Positions 1-8,200 of a stretch of DNA of 57,190 bases are shown in pieces. This DNA is from Candidatus Allofournierella excrementigallinarum (GTDB taxonomy: Bacteria > Bacillota > Clostridia > Oscillospirales > Ruminococcaceae). Numbering within the stretch: the stretch's first letter is position 1; each line of letters starts with the position of its first letter. The stretch covers positions 1-57,190 of the forward strand of contig DWXV01000029.1 in NCBI GenBank assembly GCA_019119025.1. Direction: 5' to 3'. The notes beneath the pieces are model-generated. The model worked only from the letters and a program-made list of their open reading frames with translations. It had not been told where the DNA came from and searched no databases. The position numbers were made by a program, and so were the translations under genes.

Positions 1-134
1 GTGGTTGGAACCTTTCTGAAACCATCTCGTGGTAGGACTTGAACACCAATCCACAGCATCCCTTACAGTGTAGCATATAGCCCTTGGAGAGGGGCTTTAA
101 TAACTACTACTCTATAATACAAGGACTTGAAAGC
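1..134. other. Leader region upstream of parM
   Basis: No gene is seen. A weak stem (AGCCC/GGGCT, about 78-97) lies upstream of a TATAAT at 113-118 that lacks a good -35 box. In parMR systems the centromere (parC) usually lies just upstream of parM, so this stretch, or DNA left of the window, could hold it. No clear iterated repeats are visible here. Confidence 0.3.
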
Positions 135-1055
135 ATGATCATTGGCATTGACCATGGGTACTACGCAATTAAAACCAAGAATTTCTCGTTCCCAGCCGGT
201 GTGACAGCGTATACCCATGAACCTTATACCCTGAAAAACACCCTCCAGATCGGCGGCAAATACTTTGTCTGTGGCACTGGCCGGCAGCCTATCCTGCGTG
301 ACAAGACCGTCAACGACAACTACTACATTCTGACCCTGGCCGCCATTGCCATGGAACTTCGCTACAGGGGCCTTCCGGCAGAGAGTTCAGTAACCCTGGC
401 GGCAGGACTCCCTCTAGCACGGTATGGCCGTGACAAGAAGCCGTTCACCGAATATCTGCTGCGCAATGGTCAGCCGGTCAACTTCCTGTTCGAAGGGGAA
501 CGCTACAAAGTCAAAATCGAAAGCGTGAAACTGTTCCCCCAGGGCTACTCCGCCATCGCTATTCATCCTGAGCTGGTGAAGGATGAGCCGTCTGTGCTCC
601 TCATGGACATCGGCGGATGGACGGTGGATCTTATGCGACTGGACAACAACGTCCCTAATGCAGCCACCTGCCGCAGTCTGGAACTTGGCATGATCCGCTG
701 CATGGATGAGATCCAGGAGCAGGTTCGTCGGGATACCGGCCTGTCTGTTACGGACACCCAGGTGGAACGGATCCTTGCCGGCAAGCCCTGTAGCATGGAT
801 GAGGAGGCACGAAAGCTGATTCAGCGGCAGGGCCGGCTCTACACTGAGCGACTCATTTCGGCGGCAATGGAAGCAGGGTTTGACCTGCGAACTCTGCCCG
901 TGATTCTGATGGGAGGAGGTGCCGCGACCGTCATGCGCAACGTGAGCGAACGTGACGGCCTTTGTCGGGCTTTTCTGATCGGGGACGATAAGGTGAACGC
1001 CGAGGGCTACGAACGAATTCTGGCCCAAATGTCAGCCCGTGAGGAACAGCGATGA
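135..1055 (+). CDS. parM: ParM/StbA-like actin-family segregation ATPase
   Basis: A 306-residue actin-fold protein. Its N-terminus MIIGIDHGYYAIKT matches the phosphate-1 loop of ParM/Alp proteins, and LLMDIGGWTVDL near residue 175 is the phosphate-2 loop. A C-terminal ILMGGGAA is the adenosine motif. In the family it forms dynamic filaments that push apart plasmid copies bound by ParR at a centromere. The start at 135 is chosen because the longer frame from 84 lacks conserved sequence and AAGGA lies 9 nt upstream of 135. The gene overlaps the next by ATGA, so the two are translationally coupled. A parMR pair suggests that the element has, or had, a plasmid-like autonomous phase. Confidence 0.85.
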   Translation: MIIGIDHGYYAIKTKNFSFPAGVTAYTHEPYTLKNTLQIGGKYFVCGTGRQPILRDKTVNDNYYILTLAAIAMELRYRGLPAESSVTLAAGLPLARYGRDKKPFTEYLLRNGQPVNFLFEGERYKVKIESVKLFPQGYSAIAIHPELVKDEPSVLLMDIGGWTVDLMRLDNNVPNAATCRSLELGMIRCMDEIQEQVRRDTGLSVTDTQVERILAGKPCSMDEEARKLIQRQGRLYTERLISAAMEAGFDLRTLPVILMGGGAATVMRNVSERDGLCRAFLIGDDKVNAEGYERILAQMSAREEQR

Positions 1056-1324
1056 AACGACCCCAGTTCGAGTTCAGACCTAACCGTCGCTTGAAGCTGC
1101 ATCAGCAGGCATGGGAATATCTCGAAAGGGTCCCTGCCGGGCAAAAGAATGAGTATCTTGTTCAGGCGATCCTGTGTTTAGAATCTCAAAAAGGGCTGGA
1201 GAAGACCCTGCGAAAAGTTCTGACAGATCCAAGCGTGGCTGTCAAAGGGGAAAGCCTCCAAAAGAAACAAACGGAAGTTCCGGATGAGATGCTGGGGTTT
1301 ATGGCAAGCCTGATGGAAACGTAG
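1052..1324 (+). CDS. parR: Small ParR-like centromere-binding adaptor
   Basis: A 90-residue basic protein directly coupled to parM by a 4-base overlap. The segment AWEYLERVPAGQKNEYLVQAI follows the pattern of ParR-type ribbon-helix-helix proteins (a helix, then 'P.GQ.(N/S)E(Y/F)(L/I)..AI'). It would bind the centromere and cap the ParM filament. Function is inferred from this motif, its size and its position after parM. It ends in TAG, one of very few TAG stops in the window. Confidence 0.65.
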   Translation: MKRPQFEFRPNRRLKLHQQAWEYLERVPAGQKNEYLVQAILCLESQKGLEKTLRKVLTDPSVAVKGESLQKKQTEVPDEMLGFMASLMET

Positions 1325-1472
1325 ATGTGGCTGTGATGGAGAAGGGCATCTGCTATGTATAACGTGCCGCATTTACCCGATGAATTCTTGTTGCACTTGG
1401 TGATAGCTTTGTTCGGATGCTTTGTCTATGCTTGTGTTGCCCAAAGGGAAGATATGGAAAGGAGGGAACAGC

Positions 1473-1943
1473 ATGGGCAAGCTGACAGTAACCGTGCCGG
1501 AAGAACTGCACGAGCGGATCCGAAAGGCACTGGAGAACAAAGGAATGACCACAGCGCAGTTCATCCAACAGGCCGTTTATATGTATCTGGATGACCACAA
1601 CAAGAAAGGAGAAGGGAACATGGAAACACGAACCATTGCATTTCAGGTAACCGAAGAACTGTACCAGAAGGTAAAAGAGTACCTGATCCGCTACGAGCAG
1701 GTGTACGGGAGAAAGTTGAGCCAGAAAGAGTTCATCGTTACTCTGATCGAGCAGGCTCTGGAGGAGGCGGACGAAGACTTCGAAGCGGCCCGGGCCGACG
1801 AGGACGAGGGCAGCCACGAAGACCCGCTGGAAGAAGACCAGCCGGAAAACGGCGATCTCTCCGAATACGACGGCTGCGGCACCGCACAGGAAGCCGATGC
1901 GGCTGACGAGGAGACTGACAACGCTCCCAGCGAGGAAGCGTGA
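1473..1943 (+). CDS. Tandem ribbon-helix-helix protein with acidic tail
   Basis: A 156-residue protein with two similar DNA-binding-like units. Residues 1-45 (LTVTVPEELHERIRKAL...TTAQFIQQAVYMYL) and about 50-100 (TIAFQVTEELYQKVKEYL...SQKEFIVTLIEQAL) each show a beta strand followed by two helices. The last 55 residues are strongly acidic. The start at 1473 is set by GGAGG 8 nt upstream. An internal in-frame ATG at 1620 also has a good Shine-Dalgarno (AAAGGAGAAGG), so a 107-residue form holding only the second unit may also be made. Its role is unknown; element regulation or relaxosome accessory work is plausible. Confidence 0.6.
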   Translation: MGKLTVTVPEELHERIRKALENKGMTTAQFIQQAVYMYLDDHNKKGEGNMETRTIAFQVTEELYQKVKEYLIRYEQVYGRKLSQKEFIVTLIEQALEEADEDFEAARADEDEGSHEDPLEEDQPENGDLSEYDGCGTAQEADAADEETDNAPSEEA

Positions 1944-1971
1944 TAGTCCACAGGAAAAGGAGGTGGTTCCC

Positions 1972-1998
1972 ATGCAGGCAAAAACAGAAACATCGTAA
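1972..1998 (+). CDS. Possible 8-codon leader peptide before the cytosine methyltransferase
   Basis: A very strong Shine-Dalgarno (AAGGAGGTGG) precedes ATG-CAG-GCA-AAA-ACA-GAA-ACA-TCG-TAA. Two bases after its stop comes the Shine-Dalgarno of the methyltransferase gene. It could couple translation into the next gene, or be the stub left after a deletion. There is no proof that it is translated. Confidence 0.3.
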   Translation: MQAKTETS

Positions 1999-2007
1999 CG
2001 AAAGGAG

Positions 2008-3168
2008 TTGAAGCAAGAGAGTATTCGATTCATCGATATGTTCGCCGGCATCGGCGGGTTTCGAGAGGGCCTGCAGCTTGCCGGCGGATTTCAATGTGTA
2101 GGATTTTGTGAGTGCGATAAATACGCACAACAGAGCTATCGGGCTCTGTTCGAATGTGAGGAGGAATGGTATAGCTCAGACGCAAGAACAATCGACCCCG
2201 CTGAACTCCCGGAATTCGATCTGCTCTGCGGTGGATTCCCTTGTCAGGCATTCAGCATCGCTGGCGCTCGAAAAGGATTTGGTGATTCCCGAGGGACCCT
2301 GTTCTTTGAACTGTCCCGAATGGCTGCAGCCCGGAAGCCTCGGTATCTGCTCTTTGAAAATGTTCCCGGATTGCTTAACCATGACCACGGCAGGACGTTT
2401 GCGGCGATCCTCGATGCGCTGGGGAGACTGGGGTATCATGCGGAATGGCAGGTGCTTAACAGCAAGGATTTCGGCGTCCCCCAGTCCCGACGTCGTGTGT
2501 ACATTGTCGGATATCTTGATGAGCGATGTAGAGGAAAAATACTTCCTTTCACCGCAGCAAATGCAACGCCTCTTGCCTGCATCCATGACGGGCCGCAGGG
2601 GAGTAGGGTCTACGACCCCAGCGGAGTAAGCTGTACGCTCACCAGCCAGGCAGGCGGTGTGGGCGGCAAGACCGGGCTGTATCAGGTAGGATTCCCAATC
2701 AAGGAGGCCACCCGAAAGGGCTACAAGATGGCCTATCCGGGAGACAGCATTGACCTGGCTTACCCACAAATGAATACCCGCCGCGGCCGTGTGGGCCACA
2801 AGATCGCTCATACCCTGACCACGGATGCGACCCAAGGAACGCTCATCGAGGCACCCCGGTTCGTGGATCTGAACGAAGATCCTGAGCTTACGAGTATTTC
2901 ACGATGCCTGACGGCCAAGCAGAACGGAGGGATCCGCAAGCACAAGCGGGAAGCATCCGGCGTACTGATTGGCGGGCGGATCCGCCGACTGACGCCGAGA
3001 GAATGCCTCCGCTTGCAGGGCTGGGCAGATGACAGGATCGACAAGATCCTCGCCATCCAGAGCGACAGTCAGGTGTACCGGCAAGCGGGCAACGGAGTGA
3101 CCGTTACCGTGGTAGAGGCCATCGGAAAACGGCTGGCGGCTGTGGATGCGGAGGTGATGCGCCATTGA
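2008..3168 (+). CDS. DNA cytosine-C5 methyltransferase
   Basis: A 386-residue m5C methyltransferase. Motif I FAGIGGF is at residues 12-18, motif IV GFPCQAFS has catalytic Cys79, motif VI ENV is at 117-119, motif VIII QSRRRVYIVG follows, and motif X (QAGNGVTVTVV) is near the C-terminus. The target-recognition region lies between VIII and X. No cognate restriction enzyme is nearby, so it is probably an orphan that protects the element from host restriction or marks its DNA. The TTG at 2008 abuts AAAGGAG with no spacer, so the true start is uncertain, but conserved sequence begins within 10 residues. It overlaps the amidoligase start. Confidence 0.9.
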   Translation: MKQESIRFIDMFAGIGGFREGLQLAGGFQCVGFCECDKYAQQSYRALFECEEEWYSSDARTIDPAELPEFDLLCGGFPCQAFSIAGARKGFGDSRGTLFFELSRMAAARKPRYLLFENVPGLLNHDHGRTFAAILDALGRLGYHAEWQVLNSKDFGVPQSRRRVYIVGYLDERCRGKILPFTAANATPLACIHDGPQGSRVYDPSGVSCTLTSQAGGVGGKTGLYQVGFPIKEATRKGYKMAYPGDSIDLAYPQMNTRRGRVGHKIAHTLTTDATQGTLIEAPRFVDLNEDPELTSISRCLTAKQNGGIRKHKREASGVLIGGRIRRLTPRECLRLQGWADDRIDKILAIQSDSQVYRQAGNGVTVTVVEAIGKRLAAVDAEVMRH

Positions 3169-4117
3169 TCTGAAAGAGCAGCCCTTCGGCTGCGAGATCG
3201 AAATGACCGGCCTGACCCGTCAGCAGGCAGCGGAAGCGGTCGCCGCCCTGTTCGGGACCAGTGCCCGCCAGACTCACGAGTCCACGACCTATGATCCGTG
3301 GGAAGTGATCGACCGGGACGGAAAGAAATGGCGCTTCGTTTTCGACAACAGCATCAAGGCTACCATGCGGGATGGCCGCCGCCAGATTCCTGCGACATCG
3401 GGCCTTTATAAGGTCGAGATGAACTCTCCCAAACTGAGCTATGAGGAGATGGGAAAGCTGCAGGAGGTTGTGCGGACACTGCGCCATGCCGGAGCAGTTG
3501 TCAACGGCAGCTGCGGGATGCACGTCCATGTGGATGCCTCCCGGCACACACCCCAAAGTTTGAAAAACGCTCTGTCCATCATGTATTCCAAAGAGGACAT
3601 ATTGTTCAAAGCTCTCAACGTGAACGAGGCCAGAGTGGAACGCTGGTGCCAGAAGGTGCGGGAACCCATGCTGGAGAAAATCCGCAAGCTGCCCACGAAC
3701 ATCAGCATGGAGCGGCTGAAGCGGGAATGGTATGGCGGGCACGACGGAAGCTATGAACACTACAACTGGACTCGTTATTATGCGTTGAATCTGCATTCCG
3801 TATTTTATCGAGGCACACTGGAATGGCGATGCTTTGAAAGCACTCTCCACGCCGGTAAAGTCCGGGCGAATATCACGCTGGCTCTGGCAATCTCTGCACA
3901 AGCGATCAACCAAAAAAAGACGTTGATGCGGAAAACGGAAATCTCCGAAAACCCTGCCTTTACTTTCCGCACCTTTCTGCTGCGACTCGGGCTGATCGGG
4001 CCTGAGTACAAAAATGTACGAGAGCATCTGCTCGCCAATCTGCCCGGCGATCGGGCTTGGCGATATGATCGTTCCAACTATCCGAGCCAAAATGGCAGGC
4101 ACAGAGAGGAAAGATAG
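3164..4117 (+). CDS. Glutamine-synthetase-like amidoligase
   Basis: About 317 residues. FGCEIEMTG near the N-terminus, CGMHVHVD in the middle and LEWRCFESTLH later are the metal/ATP-binding pattern of the GS-like amidoligase family (Amidoligase_2), which joins amino acids or peptides by amide bonds. An ATG exists at 3203, but starting there would remove the conserved FGCEIE. GGAGGTG lies 7 nt before an in-frame ATT at 3164, making ATT the best initiation site; CTG at 3170 is the alternative. The gene overlaps the methyltransferase stop and precedes a gamma-glutamylcyclotransferase-like gene by 11 nt. The product is unknown. It ends in TAG. Confidence 0.75.
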   Translation: MDLKEQPFGCEIEMTGLTRQQAAEAVAALFGTSARQTHESTTYDPWEVIDRDGKKWRFVFDNSIKATMRDGRRQIPATSGLYKVEMNSPKLSYEEMGKLQEVVRTLRHAGAVVNGSCGMHVHVDASRHTPQSLKNALSIMYSKEDILFKALNVNEARVERWCQKVREPMLEKIRKLPTNISMERLKREWYGGHDGSYEHYNWTRYYALNLHSVFYRGTLEWRCFESTLHAGKVRANITLALAISAQAINQKKTLMRKTEISENPAFTFRTFLLRLGLIGPEYKNVREHLLANLPGDRAWRYDRSNYPSQNGRHREER

Positions 4118-4128
4118 GAGGTGCCAAA

Positions 4129-4641
4129 TTGAGTGAGAAGCTGTATTTTGCCTATGGCTCCAACATGAACCTGGACCAAATGTCCTTTCGATGTCCGAAC
4201 GCAGAGGTCGTAGGGGTGGTTCGTGTGGATGATTACCGGCTGACCTTCTGCGGCAACGGGGGCGTTTGTGGGGTTGCTACCATATTGCCCGAACCAGGAA
4301 GCCACGTGGATGGTGTTCTCTGGCGTATCTCAGTGGAAGATGAGAAAAACCTGGACTTCTACGAGGGATACCCCCGACTGTATGGAAAAGAACTCATCAC
4401 GGTAACCAGTGGAAACGGGCAGAAAATGTCTGTAATGGCTTACACGATGAATTCGCCCTACAAAGAAAGCCCTGCACCTGCCGCGCCCCATTATCTGGAA
4501 GGCATCGTGGAAGGCTGCTGCCAGAACGACATTGAACCGCTCACGATTCTGAAAGAGGCAAAACGCCTCGAAAAAGAATATGGGAAGCGCATGTCTCGGC
4601 TGAAGAAACAGAAAAGACAGGTCAGACGGGAGGATAGATGA
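4129..4641 (+). CDS. Gamma-glutamylcyclotransferase (AIG2/GGCT) family protein
   Basis: A 170-residue protein starting with LYFAYGSNMN, the hallmark YGSN loop of GGCT-like folds. A conserved acidic DFYEGYP follows, matching the catalytic Glu region. Family members release gamma-linked amines as 5-oxoproline. TTG at 4129 follows TAGGAGGTG with ideal spacing. Pairing with the upstream amidoligase is meaningful: ligase and cyclotransferase would make and break gamma-glutamyl-type amides. The C-terminus is a basic tail rich in Lys and Arg. Confidence 0.8.
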   Translation: MSEKLYFAYGSNMNLDQMSFRCPNAEVVGVVRVDDYRLTFCGNGGVCGVATILPEPGSHVDGVLWRISVEDEKNLDFYEGYPRLYGKELITVTSGNGQKMSVMAYTMNSPYKESPAPAAPHYLEGIVEGCCQNDIEPLTILKEAKRLEKEYGKRMSRLKKQKRQVRREDR

Positions 4642-4675
4642 CCTGAGAAAAGAGACATCAAAAGGAGTGAGGATC

Positions 4676-4900
4676 ATGTAAAAACATAGACCACAATGGT
4701 GGTTCTGGCTTGTATGGCTAGCGTTCGGATTGTCGCAACACAACATGCGGCTACCTTCGCTGGAAAGATGGCAGAATTGATAAAACTCTCACCATCCAGA
4801 GCGACAATCAGTTGTACATGCAGACGGGGAACGATGTGGCCGTAACTGTGGTGAAAGCAATTGGAATACAATTTGTTGCCTTAGACAGGGAGCTGAAGAA
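4676..4900 (+). pseudogene. Relic of a second cytosine methyltransferase 3' end behind a start-stop codon
   Basis: Translation from 4743 reads GRIDKTLTIQSDN, then QLYMQTGNDVAVTVVKAIG. This aligns with the last part of the methyltransferase at 2008-3168 (DRIDKILAIQSDS, QVYRQAGNGVTVTVVEAIG). Nucleotides are clearly related but diverged, so this is not a fresh duplication. Upstream, AAAGGAG is followed by ATG at 4676 and at once by TAA, a start-stop. The amidoligase/GGCT pair therefore sits between a full methyltransferase gene and a 3' relic of another one. Confidence 0.75.
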
Positions 4901-4907
4901 TCATAAA

Positions 4908-4942
4908 AAGAAGCTGCAAGGCCAGTTGCAGCTTCTTTTTTC
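4908..4942. terminator. Bidirectional intrinsic terminator
   Basis: A perfect 12-bp stem (AAGAAGCTGCAA / TTGCAGCTTCTT) with a GGCCA-type loop. It has T6 on the + side and an A-run that becomes a U-run on the - side. It can end both the GGCT unit and the small minus-strand unit. Confidence 0.85.
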
Positions 4943-4946
4943 GTGC

Positions 4947-5138
4947 TTAAAAGGTTTTTTTTCTGACGTGGTAGATTTCGTTAGGGCAGGAGCCTCGATG
5001 CGGACAGACGTTATTACAACGCAATGTCAAGTCCTCTGTAATGGGGCCTAACCATTCAAATTTACGCGTTAGATTGACTAAATAGAATGGTACGAGTTTG
5101 TCCAAGGTAGGGCAATGGCGTTGATAATTGAAGCGCAA
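4947..5138 (-). CDS. Possible 63-residue cysteine-rich small protein
   Basis: The minus-strand frame starts at TTG 5138, 5 nt after GGGGGTG, and ends just before the terminator at 4908-4942. The product has four Cys, three in CNNVCPHRGSC, a spacing that could bind zinc, and no membrane segment. It lies downstream of a consensus promoter (5214-5242) and of a hairpin with U-tract (5158-5204) that would have to be read through. I do not recognise the family. The alternative is chance coding; the signals on both sides argue weakly for a real gene. Confidence 0.35.
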   Translation of the reverse strand: MRFNYQRHCPTLDKLVPFYLVNLTRKFEWLGPITEDLTLRCNNVCPHRGSCPNEIYHVRKKTF

Positions 5139-5157
5139 TGTTTCACCCCCTCTCACT

Positions 5158-5204
5158 ACAAAAAAGCCTTCGTGTCGACTGAACTTGACAGTCGGCACGA
5201 AGGC
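5158..5204 (-). ncRNA. Tiny hairpin transcript or attenuator
   Basis: On the minus strand GCCTTCGTGCCGACTG and CAGTCGACACGAAGGC form a 16-bp stem with one wobble, a 7-nt loop, and then TTTTTT. The predicted +1 of the promoter at 5214-5242 falls within a few bases of the stem. The expected product is therefore a terminated RNA of about 50 nt, or read-through into the small Cys-rich frame. Structure and promoter are seen directly; expression is inferred. Confidence 0.5.
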
Positions 5205-5213
5205 ACTACCTAT

Positions 5214-5242
5214 ATTCTAGCAATTCCCTGGCCTGCTGTCAA
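5214..5242 (-). promoter_or_regulatory. Consensus sigma-A promoter of the minus-strand unit
   Basis: Minus strand TTGACA, 17-bp spacer, TAGAAT. It diverges from the adhesin gene that starts at 5291 on the plus strand and lies about 50 nt upstream of it, so the two units may influence each other. Confidence 0.65.
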
Positions 5243-5290
5243 ATACAAGCGCCTGCATTTATGCAGGTGCTCTTTTCGTTGGAGGTATCG

Positions 5291-8200
5291 ATGAAAACAA
5301 AAAATAATCTTTTGCGCCGGTTTACGGCGTTGATGTTGGCATTCATGCTCTGCCTCTCCTGCACTGCTGCACCTACCGCATTCGCACTGGAGAGCAGTGC
5401 GTCGGAGCCTGCCGCGACGAGCAAGGCAAACTCGGCGGTGGAGTCCCAGGCCAGTTCGGAAAGCGCAGAGTCTGAGCCTGTTACCGATAGTGTACCTGGG
5501 GACACTGCCGAGGATGAGGCAGAAAACGAGGGCACCGTTGAAGAAAAAGAAGCGGAACTGAGCGCAGAAGCTCAGTCGTTCATTTCTGCCGTGGATGCGC
5601 TCGACCGAGAAAGTATCCTCGCGGCAGTCAACAACTGGGCATTGGCCAGTCATGCGTGGCAGACAGATAAAGAAAATCCGGACTTGATCGCCGCTCTGGA
5701 CGAAGCTACGGTGTTGTCAGATGAAGCGTCCGCGCCGGTAACTGCCGCGGAAGACATCTATCTCTCACTCGCGGAGGAGGAAAAGGAAAACGAAGCAGTG
5801 GCGACTGCCTATTCTGCACTGGCTGCGCTGGTTGCTGCCATGCAGGCGACCATCGAGAACCCTGCCGTTCCGAGCGAAGGTGATGGTGGTGAGGATGCTG
5901 GTTCACCTCCCGATCTGAGCGAGATCACAGAAATGCTTTACAATGATTTGCCGGATGCGCCAACCGGCAGTTACATTGGCAGTTGCGGCTTGCCCGTCGC
6001 TACCGGTGATACCAAAATCGGCATTGGCCAGTGGAACGATAGGGAGACAGCCGAAAACAGCGGGAATATGGACACTGAAGCCCTGAATTCGGATGGACTG
6101 TCCATCACAGTTCCCCGGCGGGCCGGTGAGAGCTTTGCCACTGTTTCCATCTTTGTTCAGGTGGAGTATCCCGCTAACCATAGTTCCTCTCAGATCATCC
6201 TCCCCGATGATGTAAAGCTGCTGGATTACGACGGGACTCTTGCAGATGAAGAAACCGCTGCCGCCATTCTGAATAGCAGTTATGTGGAAACATCTGCAGC
6301 CACCACAGGCATCTATGTCCAGAGCGATCACGATTTTTCTGCGGTGTTCCGTTACACTGCCCCTGACGGCGCAGCTATGGAAAAAGTCCTGAATATCCGG
6401 CTGGAAGGAGAAACAGGGGAACAGGTACAAGCCAATAGAGGTGCCAGTACTTACGAATCCCGCCCGACACCCAGCGTGACCACGGGCCGCATTACTTCCA
6501 CCCAGTTTGTGAATGGCACTTGGCTCATCTGGTTCAATGGTGAGCCTGCATACTGCTGCAATTCCGGCCTCAAGGGTCGGCCAGATGGATGCCCTGAATA
6601 TCGTTATACACACACTTCCATTGTCACCGGTGACCAATATGTGCCGGGCGATCATTACGGCAATCAGGTGCGCATCTGGGGCGGTTTGAGCCAGTTGAGT
6701 CTCGGGCTGCTCAGCGCAGACGCGACCATGGAGACCGCATATAACGAAACACAGCGATGGATCATTGAGGAATACCCCGAAAGCGTAGTGGCCAAGAGCT
6801 ATGTGGACTCCCTGACCAAAATGAGCAAGGGCGCGACAGTATACGGTGAACAGAGCGATTGCTTCACCTATATTTATGATCCGCCGATTGAGGGCTGGCA
6901 GAGCGTTGCTCTGATTGGGCCGGAGGTGGAAAGCCCGGAGTTCTATGCGGATTGGAGTGCAAGACCTCAGACGGTCAGCGGCAGTTTTGATGCCAAGTAC
7001 ACGATCAACACCGACAAGACCGGGCTGGAAACCGGAGAAAAGGTGGATGGCGCAACCATCGAAATCGAGCCCATGGAAAAAGGTGGGACAATTGACGGTG
7101 GCAGTTGGGCGATCACCCCGGCGGATAAACAGGTGGTAACTACGAGTGGCCACACAATGGATGATGAGTTCCAGAGCACTGGCGGTGACGCCAGCGCCAG
7201 CTGGAGCCTGCATTACAGTGTGACCAAAACCTCCACCAGCAGCCGAAGTGGCCGGGAAGGGCCTTTTGGCAGTCAGGCTGAGGCCGACGCGGCAGCCGCC
7301 AGCGCCAAAGCCAGTGCTGAAGCACAGCTACGCGCCGAAGCCCAGGGCATGGTGGACAGGGCTATTGCAGCGGCAAAAAACAAACTGGCCAGCATCGATT
7401 TCCGATTTGATGAAACCGTCATTCCGGTCGGCTTTGAATTCTTCGACGGTGAGCATGGCGGCAGCCAGACGATCTCTGTTCCGATGGATCGGGCCAAAGA
7501 CTACCTCATGCGCAATGATGAGTGGAGCCTGCAGGTCAACATCTCTAAGGTGGACAGCGAGACCGGCGAGCAGATTGCAGCTGATGCAAAGTACGAAGTG
7601 TTCGAATGGGATACTGTGACCCAGAAATATATCCCCTTCGGCGGGTACAATCAGTATACCGTTGTCCGCAATGATGACGGCACCTACTCCGTGGCCAATG
7701 GCACTGACTACGGTACGGAGTTCGATACCAGCCGTACTCTCTACTACACCCAGCGCAACGAAGGCAAATTCCTTATCGTGGAAACGAAAGCCCCGGACGG
7801 CTACTATGGCGACTGGACGGACATTGAGCAGCCCGGTGATGCTGGTACCCCGCTGGGCAAGCGCGCTTACGCTATTGAAATCATCAAGGCCAATGACGGC
7901 GCAGTGATTTGGCTGGATAACGCCGACTACAACGCGGACATCGCCACCAGCTACACCGGCGGCACCAAGCTGCTGACCAGCGACGGCGCGGAAGCCACCG
8001 TCACCATCTATGATCAGCCGAAGAATGCTGGCCGTACCTATGTGACCGACAGCACCGGCCTCGCAAACAACGAGGACAGCTACACCATGATTCCCCAGGA
8101 CAATGTGTTCCAAAATGACCGGGTTCTGGGCGAGATCATCCTGGAAAAATCCGATTTGGATCAGCTGCGCCTCACCCCAAAAACAGCGAAAGGGGCTAAT

